This document shows positions 1 through 7,458 of a DNA stretch of 33,668 nt, one piece after another. Position numbers and translations under genes: made by a program. The notes beneath the pieces are model-generated. The model had not been told where the DNA came from. It did no database searches and saw only the letters and a program-made list of their open reading frames with translations. Within the stretch, counting starts at the first letter, position 1. Every line of letters begins with the position of its first letter. The stretch is from Rhizobiales bacterium 32-66-11 (GTDB lineage Bacteria; Pseudomonadota; Alphaproteobacteria; Rhizobiales; Xanthobacteraceae): positions 1 to 33,668 of the forward strand of contig NCEH01000069.1 of NCBI GenBank assembly GCA_002304505.1. Direction: 5' to 3'.

Positions 1-258
1 CGCGCGGGTGATGCGCAACGCATTGGGCGCATGCCCTTCGCCGCGGGTCAGAAACGAGCGGAGCGCAAGCAGCTCGGCTCCGCCTTCGTCGCGCAACCAC
101 ACGAGGGGATACCAAGCCGCTAGGTCCAGCGCCTCCATGTGCACGACCGGAATCATCTGCTGTTCGCGGACCACTTGATAAGCCCACGGCGAGAAGATCC
201 GGCGATTTCCCACATCGCCTTCCAATCGTAACAGGTGCGAATAAAGCCCGTCGAACAT
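1..258 (-). CDS. SapC-family protein, N-terminal part (3' end beyond window)
   Basis: The reverse strand reads from an ATG at 258 through 86 codons without a stop and runs off the left edge. The visible protein has the SapC-family pattern: a segment IPVVHMEALDLAAWYPLVW, in which a 'vP..' strand is followed by an acidic residue and the YPLVW motif, and then a strand LLALRSFL. SapC was first described beside the S-layer secretion genes of Campylobacter fetus, and the family is common next to secreted surface proteins; its biochemical role is not settled. The gene lies 84 bases downstream of the RTX gene on the same strand, with a terminator hairpin between. I see no strong Shine-Dalgarno, only a GAAAG about 8 bases upstream. 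The family call rests on a partial sequence. Confidence 0.65.
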   Translation of the reverse strand, partial: MFDGLYSHLLRLEGDVGNRRIFSPWAYQVVREQQMIPVVHMEALDLAAWYPLVWLRDEGGAELLALRSFLTRGEGHAPNALRITRA

Positions 259-274
259 AAAGCGGTCTTTCAGG

Positions 275-305
275 AAACAAAAACGCCCCGGCAATGCCGG
301 GGCGT
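275..305 (-). terminator. Rho-independent terminator of the RTX gene
   Basis: A perfect 9-bp stem (284-292 with 296-304, loop AAT) is followed on the minus strand by TTTTTGTTT. It sits 38 bases after the RTX stop codon and before the SapC-family gene, so it either ends the RTX transcript or limits read-through into the downstream gene. Confidence 0.85.
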
Positions 306-342
306 CTTGAGAGTGTCAAGAGCAAGTATGTGCTTCGGCGCC

Positions 343-3300
343 TCAGCTGCCGGGCAGAGTGATATGCTGGGTGGTCGAGCCCACGAAATACACATCTTGG
401 ACATTTTCCACCGAGATGATCTGACTCGTATCCGAGAAGGTGATCGTGGTCTGGCCCGTGGACGGATTGGTGCTGACCTCTGCGGGATTATAGTCACGAC
501 CGAAGAGATACAGGGTATCGCCGCCGATACCGCCATCAACGGTATGATTACCCGTGTGAGAGGACAGGAAGAACACATCATTGCCGTCGCCGCCATAGAG
601 CGTCGAAGTGCCGTTCACCAGCACATTCAGCTGATCGTTCCCAGAGCCGCCATACAGCGTGTCATTTCCGGAGCCGGCCGTCAGATAATCGCGGTCATCA
701 TCTCCGTACAGCAGATTGTTGCCGTTCACCACGACCAGCTGATCGGTGCCGAGCCCACCGAACAAGGTGTCTTGGCCCGAATATCCAGTCAGGTTGTCGT
801 TGCCATCGTCGCCGTAGAGTTCGGCATGGGTGCCGAGCGATGTGAGATAGTCTGCACCGGCGCCGCCGAACAGGTGATCGATGGTGCCGCCCGTGCCGCC
901 GGTCAGCGTGTCGGCACCGCCATCGCCATAGAGCAGATTTCCGCCGGTAATGACCTGGAGGCTATCATTGTCGTCGCCGCCATACAGCGTATCCGCCCCG
1001 CTATAGCCGCGCAGGAGGTCATTGCCCGCCTCGCCATACAACAGGCCATTGGATCCACCGGTATAGATCTGGTCATCTCCCAGGCCGCCGAAGAGCGTGT
1101 TGATCCCGACCCCGTTGCCACCGAACATGAGATCGGAGCCGCCATCGCCGTAGAGCAGGTTGCTGCCATTGGCGACGGTCAGGGTGTCGTTATCGTCACC
1201 GCCGTAGAGCGTATCCCGGCCGCTGAAGCCGTTCAGAAGGTCGTTGCCGGTGTCGCCATACAGCAGCGAGTAGGAACTGATCGATGTGATGGTGTCGTTG
1301 CCGGCGTCGCCGTGGAACAGGTTGCTTCCCACGCCGAGGGCCGCGCCCGTACCGCCGACAAGCGTATCGTCGCCATATCCGCCGTACAGCTGGTTGCTGC
1401 CGTCGAAGGTCGTCAGGCTGTCGTTTTCGGTGCCGCCATAGAGCGTATCCTGTCCGCTGAAGCCGTTCAGGCTGTCTGCATCAGCATCGCCATACAGGAT
1501 CGCATGAGAACCGGTGGCATAGAGGCTGTCGATGCCGGCGCCGCCGTACAGGGTATCCGTACCGCCGCCGCTGCCGCCATTCAGCGTGTCGTTGCCGTCA
1601 TCGCCATACAGAACATTGTTTCCGGACGCGACAGAGAGGGCGTCGTTGTCGGCCCCGCCATAGAGCGTATCCCGGCCGCTGAAGCCGGTCAGCGTATCCG
1701 TTCCGGCATCGCCATATAGCAGCGAGTAGGAATTGACCGAGGTGATGGTGTCGTTGCCATCATCGCCGTGGAACAGATTGCTGCCCACGCCGAGCGCCGC
1801 GCCCGTACCACCGGACAGCGTGTCGTCGCCATCTCCACCGTACAGTGAGTTGCTACCATCTGACGTGAACAGGTAGTCGTTCTCGGTGCCGCCATACAGC
1901 GTATCCTGGCCGCTGTAGCCGTACAGACGATCCGCATCCGCATCGCCATACATAAGGCCGTTCGAGCTGAGGGCATACAGGCTATCGGTGCCCGCGCCGC
2001 CGTACAGGGTATCGACGCCGCCGCCGCCAGTGCCGCTGTTCAGCACGTCGTTGCCGTCATCGCCATACAGCTGATTGTTTCCGTTGAAGACGCCCAGAAC
2101 GTCGCCGTCGGCGCCGCCATAGAGAGTATCGCGGCCACTAAATCCGACGAGCGAGTCGCTTCCGGCGCCGCCATATACGGAGGCGGCGCTCACCGAGGTG
2201 ATGTAATCGTTACCATCATCGCCATAGAGCTGGTTCACACCCGCCCCGGGCGTGCCGCCGACGCCGCCCTGGATCACGTCCGCCCCGGTGCCGCCATAGA
2301 CGAGATTGCTGCCCGATCCGACGATCAGATTGTCGACGTCGTCACCGCCGTAAAGGGTATCCTGTCCACTATAGCCGGCCAGGACGTCCGTTCCGGCGTC
2401 GCCATACAGCAATCCATGCGACCCGACGGCATAAAGCGAGTCGTTGCCCAGACCGCCATAAAGCGTATCCGTCCCGCCGGAGCTGCCACCGGACATGGTG
2501 TCGTTGCCGGCATCACCATAGAGAAGATTGTTGCCGCTCGCGACGGTCAGGCTGTCGCCGTCATCGCCACCATAGAGCGTATCCCGGCCGCTGAAGCCCG
2601 TCAGGGCGTCAATGCCGGCGCCGCCGTAAAGCGAGGAGTAGGAATTGACGGAAGTGATCTGATCGTTGCCTTCGCCACCATAATATTGGTTGCTGCCGAC
2701 ACCGGGCGCGGCGCCCGTGCCGCCGACCAAGCTGTCATTGCCGCCGTCGCCGTAAAGAATGTTCGAGCCGGACAGCACAGACAGGCTGTCGCCGTCGTCA
2801 CCACCGTACAGCGTGTCCCTGCCGCTAAAGCCCCGGAGCAAATCCGCGCCGGCCTCGCCATACAGCAGACCATTGGTACCGATAGCGGTGAGAGAGTCCG
2901 CGCCGTCACCGCCATAAAGGGTGTCTACGCCGCCGCCGGACCCGCCATTGAGCACGTCATCGCCCGCATCGCCATACAGCAGATTGCTGCCGCTGGTGAC
3001 CGTCAGCGAATCGTTGTCGGCGCCGCCAAACAGCGTGTCCTGCCCGCTGAAGCCCTGAAGGATGTCCGTGCCAGCGTCGCCATACAGCAAGCCGTGACTG
3101 CCGATGGCGCTCAGCCAATCGGCACCGTCGCCACCATACAGCGTATCCGTTCCGGTGCCGAAACCGCCATTGAGCGAGTCGTTGCCCGCGTCGCCATAGA
3201 GCAGGTTGTTGCCCGTGGAGACCGACAGCACGTCATTGTCAGCGCCGCCATAGAGCGTATCTTGCCCGCTGAAGCCGGTCAGGTCGTCGTTGCCCGCATC

Positions 3301-3951
3301 ACCATACAGCAGGCTGTAGGTGCCGACCGACGTGATGAAGTCCGCCCCATCGCCGCCATAGAGCGTGTCGACGCCAACGCCGGCTTCGCCCTGCGTGCCG
3401 CCCGTAATGGTGTCGGACCCAGCATCGCCATAGACTAGGTTCGACCCGATGGTGGTGAGGATGGTGTCGTCATTCCCGCCGCCATAAAGCGTGTTGCCGC
3501 TGACCTCTGAGATGAGGCCATCGTCGCCATCATCGCCGTAAAGGACATTGCCGGTCGAGAATGCATCGAGAAAGTCGCTACCAGAGCCTGCGATCAACAC
3601 CGTCGATGTGGCGCTAGTCGCCAGCACATCGTCGCCGCTACCGGTCACATAGATGAGCCCCGCCGCGGAATTGGTAGCGGGAATATCCACTTCCACGTTG
3701 CCGGACGTCTCGTAGATGACGGCATTCACGGTTGGGTCCGTCGGAATGACGCCCGTGCCGCTGCCGCTAAACGCCTCGATCTTCGCCGTGGCGTCAGGGT
3801 CTGCATTATTATAGACGCCAGCCTGCGTCAGCGCGGCAATGATCTGCTCCTGCTGCTCGGAAGTGATCACTCCGCTGTCAGTCAACGGCTCCCACCCCTG
3901 GGCCGGGGCGCCATCCACCAACTGCGCTTCGGTCAGATTATAGATCGCCAT
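343..3951 (-). CDS. RTX calcium-binding repeat protein (type I secretion / S-layer-like)
   Basis: A 1202-residue protein made almost entirely of glycine- and aspartate-rich RTX turns of the form LYGGxGxDxL. These fold into calcium-binding beta-rolls in exported proteins. Residues 1-100 form a short non-repetitive head with no signal peptide. From about 110 to 1110 there are 12 units of about 75 residues, each carrying one G(F/Y)SG(Q/R/A)DTL(Y/F)GG motif. The last 80 residues look like a C-terminal type I secretion signal, including SVENVQDVYF, and end in hydrophobic and hydroxyl residues. No enzymatic domain is visible, so a structural, surface-layer or adhesive role is inferred. Start: GGGGGTG lies about 6 bases before the ATG at 3951. 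The gene follows a 254-residue partner by 56 bases. No ABC exporter or membrane fusion protein is in the window. GC content appears lower than in the genes to the right. Confidence 0.93.
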   Translation of the reverse strand: MAIYNLTEAQLVDGAPAQGWEPLTDSGVITSEQQEQIIAALTQAGVYNNADPDATAKIEAFSGSGTGVIPTDPTVNAVIYETSGNVEVDIPATNSAAGLIYVTGSGDDVLATSATSTVLIAGSGSDFLDAFSTGNVLYGDDGDDGLISEVSGNTLYGGGNDDTILTTIGSNLVYGDAGSDTITGGTQGEAGVGVDTLYGGDGADFITSVGTYSLLYGDAGNDDLTGFSGQDTLYGGADNDVLSVSTGNNLLYGDAGNDSLNGGFGTGTDTLYGGDGADWLSAIGSHGLLYGDAGTDILQGFSGQDTLFGGADNDSLTVTSGSNLLYGDAGDDVLNGGSGGGVDTLYGGDGADSLTAIGTNGLLYGEAGADLLRGFSGRDTLYGGDDGDSLSVLSGSNILYGDGGNDSLVGGTGAAPGVGSNQYYGGEGNDQITSVNSYSSLYGGAGIDALTGFSGRDTLYGGDDGDSLTVASGNNLLYGDAGNDTMSGGSSGGTDTLYGGLGNDSLYAVGSHGLLYGDAGTDVLAGYSGQDTLYGGDDVDNLIVGSGSNLVYGGTGADVIQGGVGGTPGAGVNQLYGDDGNDYITSVSAASVYGGAGSDSLVGFSGRDTLYGGADGDVLGVFNGNNQLYGDDGNDVLNSGTGGGGVDTLYGGAGTDSLYALSSNGLMYGDADADRLYGYSGQDTLYGGTENDYLFTSDGSNSLYGGDGDDTLSGGTGAALGVGSNLFHGDDGNDTITSVNSYSLLYGDAGTDTLTGFSGRDTLYGGADNDALSVASGNNVLYGDDGNDTLNGGSGGGTDTLYGGAGIDSLYATGSHAILYGDADADSLNGFSGQDTLYGGTENDSLTTFDGSNQLYGGYGDDTLVGGTGAALGVGSNLFHGDAGNDTITSISSYSLLYGDTGNDLLNGFSGRDTLYGGDDNDTLTVANGSNLLYGDGGSDLMFGGNGVGINTLFGGLGDDQIYTGGSNGLLYGEAGNDLLRGYSGADTLYGGDDNDSLQVITGGNLLYGDGGADTLTGGTGGTIDHLFGGAGADYLTSLGTHAELYGDDGNDNLTGYSGQDTLFGGLGTDQLVVVNGNNLLYGDDDRDYLTAGSGNDTLYGGSGNDQLNVLVNGTSTLYGGDGNDVFFLSSHTGNHTVDGGIGGDTLYLFGRDYNPAEVSTNPSTGQTTITFSDTSQIISVENVQDVYFVGSTTQHITLPGS
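765..3275 (-). repeat. 12-unit tandem repeat array, about 226 bp per unit, inside the RTX gene
   Basis: The segment coding for GxSGxDTLxGG recurs near 772, 987, 1209, 1444, 1667, 1900, 2126, 2356, 2579, 2809, 3037 and 3254, a spacing of about 215-235 bp. Read in protein order, the variable residue of SGxDTL is Q,Q,R,R,Q,R,Q,R,Q,R,A,Q, so the middle of the array alternates. Most R units follow a longer linker of the type GTGAALGVGSN with ITSVNSYS; most Q units follow a shorter GGSGGGTDTL linker with a GSHGLLYGDAG segment. The DNA near 1195-1330 and 1660-1795 is almost the same, which indicates recent duplication of a two-unit block. The array is coding, not CRISPR. Confidence 0.9.
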
Positions 3952-4007
3952 GAAACACCCCCACCACGCCGCTCGCCATCAGCGTGACGAAATCAAAAAA
4001 TAGGAAT

Positions 4008-4772
4008 TTAAAGCGCACCGGCCCTGAACACACGAACCTTGGCTGGCGCATCTCGCGTCACGGATGAAACGTCACCCGCGTACTTCACTTCGGCGTCCGT
4101 CAAGGACAAAGACAATCCGACCATCGGATCGAGATCCGACAATCCCACCAGCTCCACCTCAGACCCGCTACGCGATACAACAGGTGAGCCGAGAAACAGG
4201 GCTTCCGCCCGCAGCTCCGCCCCGGAAGATCCGAGACGGAACCGAATTCCAAGAAGCGGCATGGCCCGGCCGCGAGACCCCGCAAAGCTCCCAGCAGGAA
4301 CCCAGGGGGACCACTGCACCTTCCGCGCGCCACTCCGTACCTGATATTCAAGACCAAGCGACGACGGCACGCCCGCAACCGCAACGCCCTCGATGGGGAG
4401 CGGCGCCGCAGGACCGCCCAGCCATTCGCCTGAACCGACCCGGACATCGCCGCGCCGCGCCAGATCTGCCTCGAGCGTGATGCGCGCTTCCAGCGAACCA
4501 CCCGGCTCAGCCGCCCGGACAGACAGACGCAAGCTCGCCTGCGCCACAGCCCGAACCACAAGCGCCGCACCCGGCGCCGAAAGCACCCCACCCGCAACCC
4601 GCGGATCGGATACGATCGAAACGAATTGCTGCGCGCGCGGATCGCATGCAACCTCCACGAGCGGAGAGACCCGGGCAGCGGCGCCGGAGGCATAGCGAAG
4701 AATGTAGAGTCCCGGCTCCACATTCACGCTCGACACTCTGATGTCGCCGTCAGCCGCCACAGAAGCCCCCAT
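4008..4772 (-). CDS. Uncharacterised 254-residue protein encoded upstream of the RTX gene
   Basis: I do not recognise this protein. It is rich in Val, Ser, Gly, Ala and Leu with alternating hydrophobic residues, which suggests a beta-sandwich fold. Examples are the stretches SLEARITLEADLA and GIRFRLGSSGAELRAEALF. It has no signal peptide, no clear transmembrane segment, a single cysteine and no catalytic motif that I can name. The start at 4772 is preceded by GGGGCG. The gene ends 56 bases before the RTX start on the same strand, so the two are probably co-transcribed. Possible roles are a scaffold, a cytosolic chaperone or a surface partner of the RTX protein, all by context only. Because it has no signal peptide, it either stays inside the cell or leaves by the type I route. 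Confidence 0.75.
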   Translation of the reverse strand: MGASVAADGDIRVSSVNVEPGLYILRYASGAAARVSPLVEVACDPRAQQFVSIVSDPRVAGGVLSAPGAALVVRAVAQASLRLSVRAAEPGGSLEARITLEADLARRGDVRVGSGEWLGGPAAPLPIEGVAVAGVPSSLGLEYQVRSGARKVQWSPWVPAGSFAGSRGRAMPLLGIRFRLGSSGAELRAEALFLGSPVVSRSGSEVELVGLSDLDPMVGLSLSLTDAEVKYAGDVSSVTRDAPAKVRVFRAGAL

Positions 4773-5352
4773 TTCGCCCCAGAATTTTCACTCACAAACT
4801 ATGCCTGCCCGGCCGACCCACGTCAATTGCCCAATGCTTCGCGGCAACGCACAAGCTCAACAAGATAGACCCAGTTTTTGCCCAATTGGCCTTTTGAATT
4901 TCGTATATAATTTTCTATTTTTTATTAAAAGGTAGCTATATTCCAAAATCTATTGCGTCATAATTCAAATAGCCACGCGACAAAGTTTGTTTTACTCTTT
5001 TTTTCCTAAATTGCCGCAATGAAATCGAAAATAAATACAATGCGTAACGCGGATCGTGTCGGTTCTTCACCTCCGGATGCAGGCGGAGTGGAGAAAATAT
5101 GGCGGCAGGTTTCATGCCAGAGGGCGCTAATTGTGCGCGCGATTTTTTTGCCGCTTTTTTCGGCAAAGGCCAGATTGACAGGGAAGGCGTTCAAAATGGC
5201 ACAGAAGGTCGGTACTATTTAACTTTCTCGCGCTTCGAGCGCGCCTCGTTGGCAATGGCGGCTTTCTCCAGCGAGGAAGAAAGCCGCCATTTCGGAGCCA
5301 ATTGAGGAGACCAGTCCAGAATCGATTCCTTTAACTGAGTACCTTGATAAAT
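4773..5352. other. Gene-free, AT-rich stretch upstream of the RTX operon
   Basis: This 580-base gap is strikingly AT-rich between about 4870 and 5040 in an otherwise GC-rich region. It probably carries the promoter of the leftward 254-residue/RTX operon, but I cannot place -35/-10 boxes with confidence. Short ORFs exist, for example 5099-5305 on the plus strand (68 codons) with a GGAG about 7 bases upstream. They show no recognisable domain and I do not call them. A long hairpin lies at 5254-5291 (separate entry), preceded by a small one at 5229-5243. Confidence 0.6.
5254..5291. repeat. Perfect 14-bp inverted repeat (hairpin), no T-tract
   Basis: Bases 5254-5267 (AATGGCGGCTTTCT) are perfectly complementary to 5278-5291, with a 10-base loop. 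Neither side is followed by a run of T, so a simple intrinsic terminator is unlikely. A smaller hairpin (stem CGCGCT, loop TCG) stands just before it at 5229-5243. It could be part of a structured RNA or a protein-binding site. It lies between the RTX operon promoter region and the 3' end of the doxX-like gene. Confidence 0.7.
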
Positions 5353-5775
5353 TTAGCTTGCGAAATTAAGCCGGCTGCCCAGCGCGCCCCGCCGCAGCGC
5401 AAAGGCGCCCTCTCCCGCCAGGGCCACTACAACCGAGACGATTATCAGGAACGCGGGATATTCCCAGCCGCCCCCGGCGCTGGAGAACAGGAACCCGTTG
5501 CCCACATGCACCGAAAGCGCACCCAACATCACCGGAATGAGAAGCAGCGCGACCGGCCGGGCGTAGACGCCCGCGATGATCAGCAACCCGCCAATCAGCT
5601 CGACCCCGATCACCGGCACCGCCAAGAACCCCGGCATGCCCACATTTGCTAGATAGCCGGCAAAACCTGGAACGGTGAACACGAAATACTTGATGAGCGC
5701 ATGCGATACCCACATGGCCCCGAGGGCGACGCGCAGGAGAAACAGGCCATAGGGAGCGGTACGAAGATCGATCAT
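5353..5775 (-). CDS. DoxX-family membrane protein
   Basis: A 140-residue integral membrane protein with about four hydrophobic helices. It has the DoxX-family hallmarks: an N-terminal helix running into RVALGAMWVSHALIK, a segment with PVIGVELIGGLLIIAGVYAR, and a last helix followed by a short basic tail. DoxX proteins are small quinone- or redox-linked membrane proteins of mostly unknown function. A good Shine-Dalgarno (GGAGG, 6 bases upstream) supports the ATG at 5775. The gene is divergent from a LysR-type regulator whose start is about 97 bases away, a common pairing in which the regulator controls the doxX-like gene. Here the regulator is broken, so its control may be lost. Confidence 0.88.
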   Translation of the reverse strand: MIDLRTAPYGLFLLRVALGAMWVSHALIKYFVFTVPGFAGYLANVGMPGFLAVPVIGVELIGGLLIIAGVYARPVALLLIPVMLGALSVHVGNGFLFSSAGGGWEYPAFLIIVSVVVALAGEGAFALRRGALGSRLNFAS

Positions 5776-5872
5776 TGGAACCTCCAGAGATTTGAACTGG
5801 TCTCTAGGTAGCTTTTCCTTTCACGCACAGCCATACTCGGAATTGCCTGGTTTCGCTTGCGCGGATGCACAC

Positions 5873-6777
5873 ATGATCGCCTGGGATGATTTTCGCCTCG
5901 TGAAGGCGGTGGCCGAAACCCGCTCGCTTGCCGGGGCGGCGGAAATGCTCGGCGTCAATCATTCCACGGTGTTCCGCCGCCTGGGGACGCTGGCATCCTC
6001 TCGGTCGAGCGCCGCATCACAGGCCAGGACCTGCGGCCCTCGGGCGAATTGCGGGTCACCACCAATGATACGCTGCTGGTGCACCTGCTCACGCCGATCT
6101 TCGCCTCGTTCCACGCGGCCTATCCGGAAATCCGGCTGGAAGTGCTGGTCTCCAACCAATCCCTCAGCCTGACCAAGCGCGATGCGGACATCGCCATCCG
6201 CGCCAGCGAGCGGCCCGGCGACACGCTTGTGGGGCGGCGCATCGCGACCATCGGCTGGGGCGTTTACGGTCGGCCGGACCTGCTGACCCAGGCCCCGTTC
6301 GATGCCGCGAACCTGCGGGCGCACCAATGGGTCGGGCTCAGCGAGAACTTCGCTCAAGTCGGCGCCATGAAATGGCTGCGCGAGCGCGCGGGCGACGATC
6401 GTATCGTCTATCGGGTCAACACCGTGCTCGGTCTTGCGGAAGCGGCCGCGGCGGGCATCGGGCTCGCGGTGCTGCCCTGCTTCATCGGCGCGGCGACGCC
6501 GGGCCTGGTGCGCCTCGTGGCACCGGATGCCGAGATGATCGCGAGCCTGTGGCTGGTGACCCATCCGGACCTGCGCGCGACGGCGCGGGTGCGCGCCTTC
6601 ATGGATCACGTGGGGCGCGAGCTGATGCGCCACCGCTCCGCCATCGAGGGAAAGGAAGAAGCCCGCCCGCCGGAGAGCGAGCTGACGCAGGGGCCGTCAT
6701 CGCCGGCGCGAAGAACGGGCGCATGGGATCTGGCCCCGGAGGCGGGAGACGGGCTCCCGCCCACAGATACGGACTGA
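5873..6777 (+). pseudogene. LysR-type transcriptional regulator, interrupted by an out-of-frame internal deletion
   Basis: From ATG 5873 the frame encodes a typical LysR helix-turn-helix (DDFRLVKAVAETRSLAGAAE, then NHSTVFRRLG). At about 5984-5986 the reading changes. Two bases out of phase, the text continues as DAGILSVERRITGQDLRPSG and then the whole effector-binding domain to 6777. Compared with the family, about 40 residues are missing between FRRLG and DAGIL: the second half of the DNA-binding domain, with its wing, the LFxR segment and the start of the linker helix. The first frame stops at 6172. As written, neither a complete DNA-binding domain nor a joined protein can be made. The C-terminus carries an extra hydrophilic tail of about 50 residues. 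It may be a true pseudogene or a sequence artefact, since three other genes in the window show the same kind of lesion. It is divergent from the DoxX gene. Confidence 0.85.
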
Positions 6778-6830
6778 CGCGGCGCTGTTCCCTTCGCCTG
6801 CGATACCGCAGGGCCGGGCGCCGCTGGCGC

Positions 6831-7292
6831 CTATTCGGCGGAGCTCTGCGCCACCGCATTGTCCCGCGCCTTGGGGCGGCGACGGGTGGCGACCTGCGGC
6901 GTGTCGGCGCCGAGGCGTGTGAATTCGCACCACATGGTTTCCACCCCGGCGAGCGACCCGCGGAAGGTGGCGGCGCCGGTCTTGTTGACCTCGAAGCACG
7001 GCTCGAAGGTCATGCCCTCAATGAAGCCGCACACATTCTCACCGCGCACGCGCACCGTGTTGGGCGGCAGGCGCACATAGCGCGCCGACCCCTGGGCGCG
7101 CATCGTAATGGTTCCCGCAACGGAACCGTCAGGGAAGATACGGCCGGCACCGGTCGTGCCTTCAAAGCAATTGAACGCGAATGTCCGCCCCACGACGAAG
7201 GCGCGCGCCTGATCGGGATTGAGGCTCTGAGCGCTGACAGACCCTATCCCGATCAAGGTCCATCCGGCGGCTGCAAGGAAAATGCTTCGCAT
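6831..7292 (-). CDS. Small exported protein of unknown function
   Basis: A 153-residue protein starting MRSIFLAAAGWTLIGIGSVSAQ, a clear Sec signal peptide with cleavage expected after SVSAQ or nearby. The mature part has one Cys in the N-terminal half (FNCFEG) and three more in CGFIEG, EPCF and WCEF, so disulfides in the periplasm are likely. The pattern of GxIFPDGSVAGTI, RYVRLPPNTVRV and FRGSLAG resembles a conserved hypothetical family of Hyphomicrobiales. The open frame extends upstream to 7454, but the signal peptide and a GAAGAG upstream favour the ATG at 7292. It is convergent with the LysR pseudogene and lies downstream of the MFS gene on the same strand. No function can be given. Confidence 0.8.
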   Translation of the reverse strand: MRSIFLAAAGWTLIGIGSVSAQSLNPDQARAFVVGRTFAFNCFEGTTGAGRIFPDGSVAGTITMRAQGSARYVRLPPNTVRVRGENVCGFIEGMTFEPCFEVNKTGAATFRGSLAGVETMWCEFTRLGADTPQVATRRRPKARDNAVAQSSAE

Positions 7293-7458
7293 GTCTCTTC
7301 GATAAGCGATTTTGGTTAACAAAGACCATGCACCGGACTCGCCGGCCGGGGCAAGGATGCAAAGCCGGCTTTTGCCGATCCGCGCCGCCCCCCGCCCGCG
7401 CCGCGGCGCGCAAGTCCCTGGCAGCGCCGGAAAACCCTGGAATTGGCGCGGCAACCCA

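Noticed and set aside
235..1719. Long plus-strand ORF (494 codons) with repeating Ile/Ala/Val-rich text, and a second at 2416-3438.
   Set aside because: Both are antisense to the RTX array. Their periodicity is that of the RTX repeats, the composition is unlike any protein family, and no ribosome site or plausible fold is seen.
765..3275. Regular repeat spacing that could suggest a CRISPR array or satellite.
   Set aside because: Units are about 226 bp, imperfect and fully in frame as RTX beta-roll repeats.
5099..5305. 68-codon plus-strand ORF with a plausible ribosome site.
   Set aside because: No recognisable domain, overlaps a perfect hairpin, and competing short ORFs exist in other frames. 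It is mentioned only in the intergenic note.
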